DNA of 15,822 nucleotides from JBBDYH01 sp040901795 (GCA_040901795.1 JBBDYH010000132.1:1-15822); one strand, 5' to 3'. Positions 5,789-15,689 are shown, counted from the first letter of the stretch. The notes: a model not told the origin generated them from the letters alone. Numbers and translations are program-made.

Positions 5789-6784
5789 ATGGACTCTGAC
5801 TTCGCCCTGTTCCCGAAGGCCGCCTCAACGATCGCGCCGCGCGTCGATGCGCTGTACGTGTTTTTGGTCTGGCTGACGATCATTTTGACCGCGCTCATCG
5901 CCGTGCTGATCGTGTACTACGCCGTCAAGTATCGCCGCGCGAACAAAGTCGATCGCACGCGGCCCGCGACGAGCATCTGGGTGGAGATCGTCTGGATCCT
6001 CGCGCCGTTGCCGATCTTATTGTTGATTTTCTTCTGGGGCGCCGAAGTGTTCTTCGCCATGGCGCGGCCCCCGGCCGACACCATGGAGTTTACCGTGGTG
6101 GCCAAGCAGTGGATGTGGAAATTCCAGCATCCCACCGGCCAGCGCGAGATCGACACGTTGCACATTCCCCTCGGCCGAGCGATCCGCTTCAAAATGATCA
6201 GCCAGGACGTGATCCACAGCATGTTCGTGCCCGCCTTTCGCGTGAAGCAGGACGTTTTGCCCGGGCGTTACACCACGCTCTGGTTCGAAGCCACCGAAGT
6301 GGGCGAGTACCATTTGTTCTGCGCCGAATACTGCGGCACGAAGCATTCCGCGATGCGCGGAACGGTAACCGTGATGACCGCGCGCGACTATCAAGACTGG
6401 CTGAGTGGCGGCGCAGATCAAGAGTCTCCCGCCGTTGCCGGACAAAAGATCTTCGAACAGTTGCGCTGCGGGAGTTGCCACCTTGGCGGCGGCTCGCAGC
6501 AGCGCGGCCCGGCGCTGCACAACGTCTTTGGAGCGCCGGTCAAGCTATCCGACGGCTCAACCGTTGTCGCCGACGAAAACTACCTCCGCGAATCGATCAT
6601 CCGGCCGCAAGCCAGAGTAGTGGCCGGCTACCAACCGATCATGCCCTCCTACGCGGTCAACTTTGAGACGAACGAGGAAGGGCTGCTCGACCTAATCGCG
6701 TACCTGAAAGCGATGAACGAGGACGGCAGCATTACAACCGAGGGCGCGGCAGGCTCAGCGCCGGACGATACCAAGAAACCATGA
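5789..6784 (+). CDS. coxB: caa3-type cytochrome c oxidase subunit II with fused cytochrome c domain
   Basis: This subunit accepts electrons on a C-terminal cytochrome c domain and passes them through CuA to CoxA. The 331-residue product has two membrane helices (about 23-47 and 64-92) and a cupredoxin domain (about 98-196). The CuA ligands are H143, C178, E180, C182, H186 and M189 (CAEYCGTKHSAM). A cytochrome c domain follows (about 213-312) with CGSCH at 227-231 and a probable axial Met at 285 (PIMPSY). The tail is polar. The ATG at 5789 follows a heptamer array and has no visible Shine-Dalgarno; nothing upstream in frame looks like family sequence. The all-present CuA set and heme motif suggest a functional subunit. 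It follows its presumed copper chaperone directly. Confidence 0.95.
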   Translation: MDSDFALFPKAASTIAPRVDALYVFLVWLTIILTALIAVLIVYYAVKYRRANKVDRTRPATSIWVEIVWILAPLPILLLIFFWGAEVFFAMARPPADTMEFTVVAKQWMWKFQHPTGQREIDTLHIPLGRAIRFKMISQDVIHSMFVPAFRVKQDVLPGRYTTLWFEATEVGEYHLFCAEYCGTKHSAMRGTVTVMTARDYQDWLSGGADQESPAVAGQKIFEQLRCGSCHLGGGSQQRGPALHNVFGAPVKLSDGSTVVADENYLRESIIRPQARVVAGYQPIMPSYAVNFETNEEGLLDLIAYLKAMNEDGSITTEGAAGSAPDDTKKP

Positions 6785-6810
6785 CAATCACGAACTGTAG
6801 CGAACGTCAA

Positions 6811-6855
6811 CCCCGGCCTTCCGGCCGGGGCTGCTGAACCCCTGAATCATGAACC
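6811..6855 (+). repeat. GC-rich hairpin plus degenerate heptamers before coxA
   Basis: A perfect 8-bp stem, CCCCGGCC-TTCC-GGCCGGGG, spans 6811-6830. Loose heptamers follow: CTGAACC 6834-6840, CTGAATC 6842-6848 and ATGAACC 6849-6855, ending four bases before the coxA ATG. There is no T-run after the hairpin, so it does not look like an intrinsic terminator. With its flanks (6785-6859) it separates coxB and coxA, and ATGA occurs at both edges (6781-6784 and 6860-6863). Confidence 0.75.
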
Positions 6856-6859
6856 GTCG

Positions 6860-8494
<1,635 letters not shown>

Positions 8495-9241
8495 CGATCA
8501 CCCGCCGGTGGCGCACCACTTCGACGACTGGCAGCAACAGTCCGACGCTTGCCTGCTCGGGATGTGGGTGTTTCTGGTCACCGAGGTGATGTTCTTCGGC
8601 GGCTTATTCACGGCCTACATGATCTACCGAGCGAGCGCGCCCGAGACGTTCGCAGTGGCCAGCCGCCATCTCAATATCTGGCTGGGCGGCACGAATACCG
8701 TCGTGCTCCTCACCAGCAGCTTCACGATGGCGCTGGCGGTCTATGCCGCAAACCATCGCCAGGCGAAGAACCTGATGCTGTTTCTGGTCGCCACGATTGT
8801 TTTGGGGCTGACGTTCATGGGGATCAAAGCCTACGAGTATTGGGACAAGTATCAGCAAGGGCTGGTGCCGATCCGCGGCCTGGAGTTTGAGACTGGCGTG
8901 CTCAGCGAGCACGACGACGGCCACAACGGCGAGCAAATCGAAGTACCGGGTACGGGAGACCAGCCGTCGATTTCGCAGCAGGCGGTGGAACACGGGCCGC
9001 CATTCGATCGCGGCAAAGCCCAGATTTTTTACGGCCTGTATTTCGTCATGACGGGCGTGCATTTCCTGCACATGGTGATCGGCATTGTGCTGTTGCTGCT
9101 TTTCTTGCGGCCGGCGGCGCGAGGACGGTTCACCGGTGGAGATTTTTTGCCGGTCGAACTGATGGGGCTGTACTGGCACTTCGTCGATATTGTGTGGATC
9201 TTCCTGTTTCCGCTGCTCTACTTGATCGATCGCAGTCCGTC

Positions 9242-9598
9242 ATGAACGACACGCACGCGTCACCGAGTCTGACCACGTATGGGATTATCTACGTCGCGCT
9301 GTTGGCGCTGATGGCCGCGACCATCGTCGCCGCCTATCTGCCGCTCGGTGTGTTCAATGTGCCGATTGCGCTGGTGATCGCATTTACCAAGACGATCCTA
9401 GTGGCGCTTTTTTTCATGCACGTACGCTACTCGGGCCGCCTGATCTGGGTAGTGGCCGCCGGCGGCCTGGTGTGGTTGGCGATCCTCTTGTCCACGTATC
9501 ACGACTATCTGACGCGCGATTGGACCCCGAACCGCCTCTCGTCCGAACCAACCGATCGGCCGATCGAGCTGCTCGAAGATTCCCGCCGCGTGAGATAA
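9242..9598 (+). CDS. coxD: cytochrome c oxidase subunit IV, prokaryotic type
   Basis: The 118-residue product has three membrane segments (about 13-33, 39-60, 67-88) and the signature AFTKTILVALFFMHVRYS at 47-64 of the small bacterial COX4/CtaF family, which supports assembly of the CuB centre and oxidase stability. The ATG at 9242 overlaps the coxC stop as ATGA. The frame continues upstream to an ATG at 9194, but that part would lie inside coxC and is not family sequence. The polar tail (about 90-118) is variable in the family. It is the last gene of the respiratory operon; a hairpin element begins four bases after its stop. Confidence 0.92.
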   Translation: MNDTHASPSLTTYGIIYVALLALMAATIVAAYLPLGVFNVPIALVIAFTKTILVALFFMHVRYSGRLIWVVAAGGLVWLAILLSTYHDYLTRDWTPNRLSSEPTDRPIELLEDSRRVR

Positions 9599-9601
9599 GT
9601 T

Positions 9602-9740
9602 CTCGTTCCCAGGCTCCGCCTGGGAACGAGTTGCAGGGCAGGCTCTGCCTGCCGATATTTTGTAGCGCGGCGTTGCTCGGTTGTTCCTGCGAGGCAGAGC
9701 CTCGCGGACAGTGTGTTCCCAGGCGGAGCCTGGGAACAAG
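9602..9740 (+). repeat. paired-hairpin repeat element between convergent genes
   Basis: The left arm at 9602-9630 (CTCGTTCCCAGGCTCC...) and the right arm at 9715-9740 are inverted hairpin copies, with inner hairpins GGCAGGCTCTGCC and GCGAGGCAGAGCCTCGC. It lies between the coxD stop and the end of the minus-strand SRPBCC gene, so its strong stems could act as a two-way transcription barrier, although no T-run is present. It is the sister of 10519-10643: the last 30 bases are nearly identical. Confidence 0.85.
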
Positions 9741-9748
9741 GATCTTGC

Positions 9749-10486
9749 TTAGTGTTGGTCCGACCTTACACTCGGCCGAGCGCGCTCCAGTTCCATGATC
9801 CTCTTAAACCGCTGCAGGTCGGCTACAATCTGCTGGTCGGGGTCGGCGCCCAATAGTTGAGATAGCTTCGCGCCGGCCTTTCCCGCCGGCGGATTGTATT
9901 TCAAGTTGACCGTAACCTGCGTTGCGGAGGCGCCCGAAGGGTCAAAACGCACCGAGCCTGCCGTATCGATGATCGAGCCTTCAACCGAACGCCAGGCGAT
10001 CAGCTCGCCGGGCCGCTCGTTGATGATCTCCGCCTCCCAGCTAATCCGGGTCCCAAGCGGTCCCTGAGCGGTCCAGCGCGAGCGGCGCTCGTCGAGCTCC
10101 TCGACCGACTCCAAATGCGACATGAAGTCCGGCAAGCCTTTGAAGTGTCGCCAGGCGTCGTACAGCTCCTCCGCTTCGCGCTGGATGATTACCGAATGCT
10201 CGACATGTACGCCGTGCTGCGCAGGAATTGCCGTGGCCGGGCCGCGCCCCTGAGCGGTGTTGATCCCCAGCCGGTCGTACAGCATGCAATGGCCCGTGAT
10301 GCCGCGGTAAACGAGACTGCCGCCGATTGCCGCCATGAGCCATCCCGACAGTGACCGGGACTGTGCTCCAAAGATCGCCAAACCGCCCCCCAGCAGAATC
10401 GAACCAATCCGTTCAACTTCTTGAACATTCACGTCCGACGTGTCCGCCGGTCGTTTGCCTTCCCGCGACAGTGCGTGCGTTTTCAT
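9749..10486 (-). CDS. DUF2892-like membrane segment fused to an SRPBCC (polyketide cyclase-like) domain
   Basis: The 245-residue product has an N-terminal DUF2892/YgaP-like region (about 20-78; VERIGSILLGGGLAIFG, two hydrophobic stretches, then GHCMLYDRLGINT). An SRPBCC fold of the cyclase/dehydrase group follows (about 93-234; VEHSVIIQREAEELYDAWRHFKGLPDFMSHLESVE...). SRPBCC domains bind hydrophobic ligands; the substrate cannot be read from sequence. This fusion is common in environmental bacteria and often sits among stress or accessory genes. The start is the ATG at 10486, with GGAG nine bases upstream (complement of 10496-10499). The longer open frame to 10669 only translates repeat DNA. 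It follows treZ on the same strand after 161 bases that are mostly repeat. Both sides carry the same repeat family in the same orientation. Confidence 0.82.
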   Translation of the reverse strand: MKTHALSREGKRPADTSDVNVQEVERIGSILLGGGLAIFGAQSRSLSGWLMAAIGGSLVYRGITGHCMLYDRLGINTAQGRGPATAIPAQHGVHVEHSVIIQREAEELYDAWRHFKGLPDFMSHLESVEELDERRSRWTAQGPLGTRISWEAEIINERPGELIAWRSVEGSIIDTAGSVRFDPSGASATQVTVNLKYNPPAGKAGAKLSQLLGADPDQQIVADLQRFKRIMELERARPSVRSDQH

Positions 10487-10495
10487 TGTTTCAAT

Positions 10496-10499
10496 CTCC
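10496..10499 (-). promoter_or_regulatory. Shine-Dalgarno GGAG for the SRPBCC gene
   Basis: On the minus strand GGAG lies nine bases before the ATG at 10486. It decides the start against the longer open frame through the repeat. Confidence 0.6.
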
Positions 10500-10518
10500 A
10501 AAGGGTTTAGTTTCTTCA

Positions 10519-10643
10519 CTCGTTCCCAGGCTCTGCCTGGGAACGCAAAGCCTGGCAGGCTCTGCCTGCCGTAAGCAATGCGTGCGGTGTCATAAGGCAG
10601 AGCCTTGCAAACAGTGTGTTCCCAGGCGGAGCCTGGGAACAAG
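10519..10643 (+). repeat. paired-hairpin repeat element between treZ and the SRPBCC gene
   Basis: The left arm is 10519-10545 (CTCGTTCCCAGGCTCTG...) and the right arm 10618-10640 (GTTCCCAGGC-GGA-GCCTGGGAAC). Inner arms are GGCAGGCTCTGCCTGCC and AAGGCAGAGCCTT. It ends four bases from the treZ stop codon. It has the same orientation and ends as 9602-9740. Confidence 0.85.
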
Positions 10644-10647
10644 GACG

Positions 10648-12639
10648 TCACGTCTCTCCCGTTGCGCACTCCGGCGGCTCATCGAGCCGAGTCGGCCAAC
10701 CGGTTAACGCCTCGTGCGGCTCAAGCACCTTCGGCTCCGGCCGCAATACGAGCGCCGCGTGTCCCGGCAAATGCCACTCCCGCATGTCCACGGCCGCCAC
10801 GCCCGGTCCGCCATACTTCGGATCGCCCGTTGAAAACATCAATTTCCAATCAGCGCCGTACGGCGGCGCGAGCAAGGGATAAGCGGACGTTGTCCAAAAC
10901 AGATCGCGCCCCAAATTGACAATCACCAGCCGGTCATCACTGTGCAGCCCGGCATAGCGCAGTGCAAACGCCTCCGGTGCAAGCACCATGCCGTGAATGT
11001 TCGCCGCTTCTTGCGCGGAAAACACCGGATCTTCCTGCCTCAGCCGGATCAAGTCGCGGTGCAACCGGTATGCTTGGGCGTTCGTTTCTCTTTCGCTCCA
11101 GTCCAACTTACAAGCCTCAAACGTCTCGATCGCTCCCGGATCGGCGAAGAACAGCTTCATCTCCGGCGAACGCAGACAGCGGAATTGGTGAAAGCTAGCC
11201 ACGCGGCCTTCGCGGATCAGCTTCGCCAGATCTTCCTCATGATCGGCAAAGTACAAAAACGGCTTCGAGCTGGCGAACTCCTGTCCCATGAACAATAAGG
11301 GCGTACCGGGCGCCAAGAGCAGCAAAGTCGTCATCGCCCGATAGCGCCCCGGTGAGGTGTAGTGCTGCATCCCCCGGCCGTTGAGCGAGTTGGCGACCTG
11401 ATCGTGATTTTGCAGAAAGACGACGAAGCTGTGCGCCGGAATCCCCCAGGTCGGCTGGCCGCGAAACTTCTTCTGCCGCGCATTCCATTGTCCCTGATAG
11501 AGGTAGCCCCATTTGATCGCCGAAATCATTTCTTGCGGCGTTCCCTGGTAATCGGCGTAATAGGCGTCGTTCTGTCCCGTCATCGCCACGCGGGCCGCAT
11601 GATGGAAGTCGTCGTTCCACCCGCCGTCGAGACCAAAGCCGCCTTCGTTAGGCGATCGCAGCATCCGCGATTGCTGTAGCTCGTTTTCGGCCGTGATGAT
11701 CACTTGCCGATCGCCGGCCATTTTCCGCGCCTGGCGCGTAAGCGCCGCCGTGATATGATCGGGCGAATCGTCGATAATCGCCTGCACGGCGTCTAGCCGC
11801 AGGCCGTCGAGATGAAACTCGTCGATCCAGTAACCGGCGTTGGCAATGAAGAATTCGCGGATCGGCGCCGCGTCTTCGCCGTCGAAGTTGATGGCCTCTC
11901 CCCACTCGGTCATGTGCCGGTTGGAGCGAAAGTTGTCCGCAAACAGGTGCAGGTAGTTATCGGCCGGCCCAAAGTGGTTGTAGACCACGTCCAGGATCAC
12001 GCCCAGGCGCAGCCGATGCGCTTCATTGACGAAGCGCTTAAAATCGTCCGGCGCTCCGTATAGCCGCGTCGGTGCAAAGAGAAACACTCCGTCGTAACCC
12101 CAGCCGAACCGGCCGGGAAACTCGGCCACCGGCATCACTTCCACCACGGTCACACCAAGCTCGACGAGATGCGGCAGCTTCTTCGCGGCCCCTTGCCAGG
12201 TCCCCTCCGGTGTGAACGTCCCCACATGCAGCTCATACAGCGTCTGGCCTGGCATTGAGACGCCATGCCATTCGGCATCCTGCCATTCGAATGCGGCCGG
12301 ATCCACGATCTCCGAGGGACCTTGACATCCCTCGGGCTGAAACCGTGACGCGGGATCAGCGAACAGACCATCCAGTTCGTCCAGTTCCAGCCGATACTTC
12401 ATTCCAGGCCGCGCCGCCGGCGCAAAGCCTGTGTGGTACCCCTGCTCGTCCCGGTGGAGCTCAAACTCTTGCTCTGAATCAGCGTCCTGTGAATCCTCAA
12501 AAACGACCCGCACGTGCCGCCGCAATGGGGCATACACCCGGAAATGCACGCCGCCATCGGGCTGCGCTTCCGCGCCGATCGGCAATCGGCGTTGAAACGT
12601 CCGCTGGGCTTCCTTGGATTGTAACGCAACGGTCGCCAT
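10648..12639 (-). CDS. treZ: malto-oligosyltrehalose trehalohydrolase (GH13)
   Basis: TreZ releases trehalose from maltooligosyl-trehalose in the TreY-TreZ pathway (EC 3.2.1.141). The 663-residue product has an N-terminal CBM48-like beta domain (about 12-100) and a GH13 barrel with the four conserved regions: DVVYNH at 217-222, DGLRLDAV with nucleophile D283, TAENE with acid/base E318, and QNHDQ with D413. GWGYDGVFLFAPTRLYGAPDDFK (about 180-202) and the NHFGPADNYLHLF stretch are typical of TreZ rather than GlgB or GlgX. A C-terminal beta domain follows. The start is the ATG at 12639, supported by AGGAAGG ten bases upstream (complement of 12650-12656). An extended frame to 12741 only adds repeat-derived residues. 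No treY or treS is in the window, so the partner enzyme must lie elsewhere. Confidence 0.93.
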   Translation of the reverse strand: MATVALQSKEAQRTFQRRLPIGAEAQPDGGVHFRVYAPLRRHVRVVFEDSQDADSEQEFELHRDEQGYHTGFAPAARPGMKYRLELDELDGLFADPASRFQPEGCQGPSEIVDPAAFEWQDAEWHGVSMPGQTLYELHVGTFTPEGTWQGAAKKLPHLVELGVTVVEVMPVAEFPGRFGWGYDGVFLFAPTRLYGAPDDFKRFVNEAHRLRLGVILDVVYNHFGPADNYLHLFADNFRSNRHMTEWGEAINFDGEDAAPIREFFIANAGYWIDEFHLDGLRLDAVQAIIDDSPDHITAALTRQARKMAGDRQVIITAENELQQSRMLRSPNEGGFGLDGGWNDDFHHAARVAMTGQNDAYYADYQGTPQEMISAIKWGYLYQGQWNARQKKFRGQPTWGIPAHSFVVFLQNHDQVANSLNGRGMQHYTSPGRYRAMTTLLLLAPGTPLLFMGQEFASSKPFLYFADHEEDLAKLIREGRVASFHQFRCLRSPEMKLFFADPGAIETFEACKLDWSERETNAQAYRLHRDLIRLRQEDPVFSAQEAANIHGMVLAPEAFALRYAGLHSDDRLVIVNLGRDLFWTTSAYPLLAPPYGADWKLMFSTGDPKYGGPGVAAVDMREWHLPGHAALVLRPEPKVLEPHEALTGWPTRLDEPPECATGET

Positions 12640-12943
12640 GCCGGCGTTTCCTTCCTTTCGACTGGACTTTCCTACAGCCGATGCAAACACTGTACCGTGG
12701 CCTTCTGGAGTGCGGTGACTCGTCACCGCTTTGGATTTCAATGGGTGAAGACACCTACTGGCCCGCGTTTGAAAAAGAAAGCGGCGACGAGTCGCCGCAC
12801 TCCAAATCCTTGCCCGCTTTACACCGCCTGCCCACCTTCCCGCCCCGATCTAGCCCCGACCGAACCTTACCGCTAAGATTCTCTCCTTCAAGAAGAGGCG
12901 CCGGCGCACGGAAGCCCGGAATATCGACCAAAAGTATCGTCCT
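12640..12943. other. intergenic region between divergent treZ and MFS gene
   Basis: These 304 bases hold the treZ Shine-Dalgarno (complement of 12650-12656), a paired-hairpin element (12705-12806) and about 135 bases with no recognisable structure. Promoters for both genes are expected here. I see only weak candidates: TATCGT at 12935-12940 just before the MFS GTG, and TACAGT on the minus strand near 12690, both without a convincing -35 box. The repeat must lie upstream of at least one promoter or between the two. Confidence 0.6.
12705..12806 (+). repeat. paired-hairpin repeat element upstream of treZ
   Basis: The left arm contains GCGGTGA-CTCG-TCACCGC (12712-12729) followed by TTTGGATTTCA. 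The right arm contains GCGGCGA-CGAG-TCGCCGC (12781-12798) and ends CACTCCAAA. It is the same family as 4664-4785, with the same ends and a different core. The left stem carries two changes that keep pairing relative to its sister. Confidence 0.85.
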
Positions 12944-14449
12944 GTGAGCATTGCACACCCTATACCGCGTCGGGCGGACGGACCGCCCGCCACGCCGAGC
13001 GATTCTGTCGAGGAGAACGAACCCGCCTCAAGTGCCGTGGGCGCCGCGATCCGAGCGGCGCCCATGCGGTCCCGGCTGGAGTCTACCGCGACGGATCCAA
13101 CGGAACCGTCCCAAACCCGCCGCGACCTCAATGCCATGCTCGCCGACGGCGCCTCCTACAGCGTCATGGTCGGCATTGGCGAGAACTACCTCCCTGCCTT
13201 CGCCTTGGCGATGGGAATGGGCGAAGTCGTGGCCGGCCTCATCGCCTGCGTGCCGCTGTTGGCCGGCGCGATCCTGCAACTGATTTCACCCTATGGCGTA
13301 CGCAAACTCGGCAGTTATCGTCGCTGGGTCTCGCTATGCGCAGCGGCGCAGGCCAGCGCCTTTTTGCCGCTTGTCGCCGCCGCGTGGTTCGAACGCGTCC
13401 CGGTCGCGCTGTTGTTTCTGATCGCCGGCATGTACTGGGGCGCAGGCATGTCGGCCGGCCCGGCATGGAGCGCTTGGGCCACGTCGATTGTCCCGGCGCG
13501 CATGCGGTCGCGGTTTTTTGCCTGTCGCACGCGAGTGTCGCAGGCCGGCGTGCTGGTCGGCTTTGTGGGCGGCGGCATTGCGCTGCAATACGGCTCGTCG
13601 CTCGGTCGGCCGCTCGACGCGTTCGCGCTGGTTTTCGCCATCGCGGCGGTATGTCGCTTTGTCTCATCGCGATTACTCTCCATCCAGAGCGAGCCCCTCT
13701 CGCCCGGCGATCCTGGTGCGCCGGGAAAAATCATCGGTCCCCGTGAGATCCTGGCGCGGTTGAAGAACCACGGCGAAGGCCGGCTGCTGTGGTACCTGTG
13801 GATGATGTATGCCACGGCGCAGATCGCCGGCCCGTACTTCACGCCGTTCATCCTGGGCCAATTGCAGTACGACTATGCCACCTACATGCTGATCCTGGCG
13901 ACGTCGATTCTCACCAAGACGCTGTCGATGCCGTTCTGGGGTCGCGTTGCGCACCGTTACGGTGCGCGGCGGTTGATGATCATCGGCGGAGTGCTGATGG
14001 TGCCACTGCCGGTATTTTGGCTGTTCTCTGCCTCGGTGCCGTACTTGCTCTGTGTGCAAGTCATCGCCGGCTTCGCCTGGGCGGCCTACGAGTTGGCTAT
14101 CATCCTGATGTCGTTCGATTGCATTCCCGCCTCGCACCGCACGAGCATGCTCACTGCCTATAACCTCGGCTACGCGGTCGTGAGCGTCGGTGGCTCGCTC
14201 CTTGGCGGGTTGCTGTTGATACTCGGCGGCGAGACGTACACGGCCTATCTCGTGGTGTTCGCCGTATCGGCGGTCGGCCGCGTGCTCACACTGCCGCTTT
14301 TGCGCTGGCTGCCGCACAAAATCGACGACGGCCGCATAGCGGAACTGGATGTCAGCGACGAAAAAGCGCAATCCTTCGACACCGGCCTCGCCGCGGCCTT
14401 CCAGGGCACGAGCCGCCCTCCCGCGGCGCAGCCCGCTGTTGCGCCGTAG
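12944..14449 (+). CDS. major facilitator superfamily transporter
   Basis: The 501-residue product has about twelve hydrophobic segments in two halves, beginning near residue 66. They are separated by a polar loop at about 245-278 (SEPLSPGDPGAPGKIIGPREILARLKNHGEG). An MFS loop motif of the G-x-x-A-x-R-x-G-x-R-R type is visible at 333-343 (GRVAHRYGARR), at the equivalent position in the second half. The substrate cannot be predicted. The first 60 residues from GTG 12944 are polar, proline- and alanine-rich and probably disordered. The ATG at 13064 would give a 461-residue protein and is a serious alternative. It is divergent from treZ and separated by 86 bases from the next gene, an unrelated-looking ABC ATPase. 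Confidence 0.85.
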   Translation: MSIAHPIPRRADGPPATPSDSVEENEPASSAVGAAIRAAPMRSRLESTATDPTEPSQTRRDLNAMLADGASYSVMVGIGENYLPAFALAMGMGEVVAGLIACVPLLAGAILQLISPYGVRKLGSYRRWVSLCAAAQASAFLPLVAAAWFERVPVALLFLIAGMYWGAGMSAGPAWSAWATSIVPARMRSRFFACRTRVSQAGVLVGFVGGGIALQYGSSLGRPLDAFALVFAIAAVCRFVSSRLLSIQSEPLSPGDPGAPGKIIGPREILARLKNHGEGRLLWYLWMMYATAQIAGPYFTPFILGQLQYDYATYMLILATSILTKTLSMPFWGRVAHRYGARRLMIIGGVLMVPLPVFWLFSASVPYLLCVQVIAGFAWAAYELAIILMSFDCIPASHRTSMLTAYNLGYAVVSVGGSLLGGLLLILGGETYTAYLVVFAVSAVGRVLTLPLLRWLPHKIDDGRIAELDVSDEKAQSFDTGLAAAFQGTSRPPAAQPAVAP

Positions 14450-14453
14450 CGCC

Positions 14454-14500
14454 GTAGGGTGGGACAAGCCCGCCGCGGGCGCCGGCCCACCTTCCCCTAC
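14454..14500 (+). repeat. GTAGGG hairpin repeat after the MFS gene
   Basis: The outer bases pair as GTAGGG with CCCTAC (imperfect by one base) and GGTGGG with CCCACC; a GC-rich CCCGCCGCGGGC core lies between them. It begins five bases after the MFS stop and may work as a transcript-end hairpin, although no T-run follows. It is also of the dispersed-repeat style seen across the window. Confidence 0.6.
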
Positions 14501-14523
14501 GAAGCGGAGCTCCGGAACCACGG

Positions 14524-14529
14524 TACAAT
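14524..14529 (+). promoter_or_regulatory. candidate -10 box TACAAT for a leaderless ABC ATPase transcript
   Basis: TACAAT ends six bases before the ATG at 14536, so a transcript starting at the normal distance would begin at or within a base or two of the start codon. No Shine-Dalgarno is present, which suits a leaderless mRNA. No good -35 is seen around 14501-14507. Confidence 0.4.
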
Positions 14530-14535
14530 CACCGC

Positions 14536-15636
14536 ATGGCGCATCTCGACTTCGACGCCGTCACCAAAACGTTCCCGGGCCCGCTGACGGCGCTCGATCG
14601 CTTCGCGCTCTCCGTCGCCGATCGAGAACTGGTCGTCCTTGTGGGTCCCTCTGGTGCTGGTAAAACGACGGCGTTGCGAATCGCCGCCGGGCTCGAACGC
14701 GCCACCTCCGGCTCTATCCGGATGGACGGCCGCCCGATCGACCACCTGCGGCCCAAAGACCGCGACCTGGCGATGGTTTTTCAGCAGCCGGCGCTCTATC
14801 CGCATTTGACCGTGCGTGGCAATGCAGCGTTTTCGCTGAGCATGCGTCGCACCCCGCGCGACGAGATTGACCGCCGCGTCGCTAAAATCGCCGCCGCTTT
14901 AGGCATCGCCGAGCTGCTCGATCGCTATCCGGAGACACTCTCTGGCGGCCAGGCACAGCGCGCGGCGCTCGCTCGTGCCCTCGTCCGCCGCCCGAACTGT
15001 CTGTTGCTCGACGAGCCGTTCGCCAGCCTCGATGCCCCCTTGCGTGCCGAGCTGCGCCGCGAGTTCCGGGCATCGCACGGGCGCGATCCGCTGACAACGC
15101 TCTTCGTCACCCATGATCAAGACGAAGCTCTTGCCCTGGCCGACCGGCTGGTGGTGCTCCGCGCCGGAAGAATCGAACAGGTTGGTACGACGCAGCAGGT
15201 CTACGAGCTGCCGGCAAACCGCTTCGTCGCCAGTTTCCTCGGTTCGCCGCCCATGAATTTTCTTGCTGGCAAGCTCATGCTGCAGGAGGGCCGCCTCTGG
15301 TTCGAGCGACCGGACATCCGGCTGAAGGTGGCCCCGCCAATGCACGCTTCGCTGCTCCAGTACGCCGGCCGAGAATTAGTGCTCGGCATACGCCCCGACG
15401 CGGTGACAATCACCGAGCCTGGCGCTGCCAACGACGACGCAATCCTGGAAGGCACGCTGATCGAGCAAGAATTCCAAGGCGACCGCTGGCTTGTCCGTTT
15501 GCGCACAAAAAGCGGCGATATGATAAGCAGCCTCCTTCGCGCCGGCCGCTCCTCGATCGGCGATACCGTGCAGATCTGCCTGGACACGCATCAATTGCAC
15601 TTCTTCGCCGCGCAAGAACAAGGAAGGCGACTATAG
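14536..15636 (+). CDS. MalK/UgpC-type ABC transporter ATP-binding protein
   Basis: This is a cytoplasmic ATPase of a carbohydrate-type ABC importer. The 366-residue product shows Walker A GPSGAGKTT at 37-45, Q-loop FQQP with Q83/Q84, signature LSGGQ at 135-139, Walker B CLLLDEP at 155-161 with catalytic E160, D-loop SLD at 164-166 and switch H193. A regulatory OB/TOBE region of about 125 residues follows (about 242-366), with FLGSPPMNFLAGKL at its entry and GIRPDAV in its middle, as in MalK, UgpC and MsmX. Length and layout are normal. No permease or binding protein is in the window, so the substrate is unknown; such ATPases can serve several importers. The ATG at 14536 has no Shine-Dalgarno, but TACAAT lies just upstream. 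Confidence 0.93.
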   Translation: MAHLDFDAVTKTFPGPLTALDRFALSVADRELVVLVGPSGAGKTTALRIAAGLERATSGSIRMDGRPIDHLRPKDRDLAMVFQQPALYPHLTVRGNAAFSLSMRRTPRDEIDRRVAKIAAALGIAELLDRYPETLSGGQAQRAALARALVRRPNCLLLDEPFASLDAPLRAELRREFRASHGRDPLTTLFVTHDQDEALALADRLVVLRAGRIEQVGTTQQVYELPANRFVASFLGSPPMNFLAGKLMLQEGRLWFERPDIRLKVAPPMHASLLQYAGRELVLGIRPDAVTITEPGAANDDAILEGTLIEQEFQGDRWLVRLRTKSGDMISSLLRAGRSSIGDTVQICLDTHQLHFFAAQEQGRRL

Positions 15637-15689
15637 GGAATCGTCCGTGGTGGCCTTGGTGTCTGTTGCCTTGGTGTGAACGCTGTGAG

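Noticed and set aside
6811..6830. Intrinsic terminator between coxB and coxA
   Set aside because: The hairpin is strong but has no T-run after it, and stopping transcription here would cut off the catalytic oxidase subunit.
10487..10669. 61-residue N-terminal extension of the SRPBCC protein
   Set aside because: It reads through the hairpin element (FPGSAWEHTV and FPGRAWERV are repeat translations); the ATG at 10486 has its own GGAG.
12640..12741. 34-residue N-terminal extension of TreZ
   Set aside because: It enters the hairpin element, while ATG 12639 has AGGAAGG at a proper distance.
13673..14521. Minus-strand open frame of 282 residues over the MFS gene
   Set aside because: Antisense shadow of a well-supported membrane protein; composition is low-complexity and polar.
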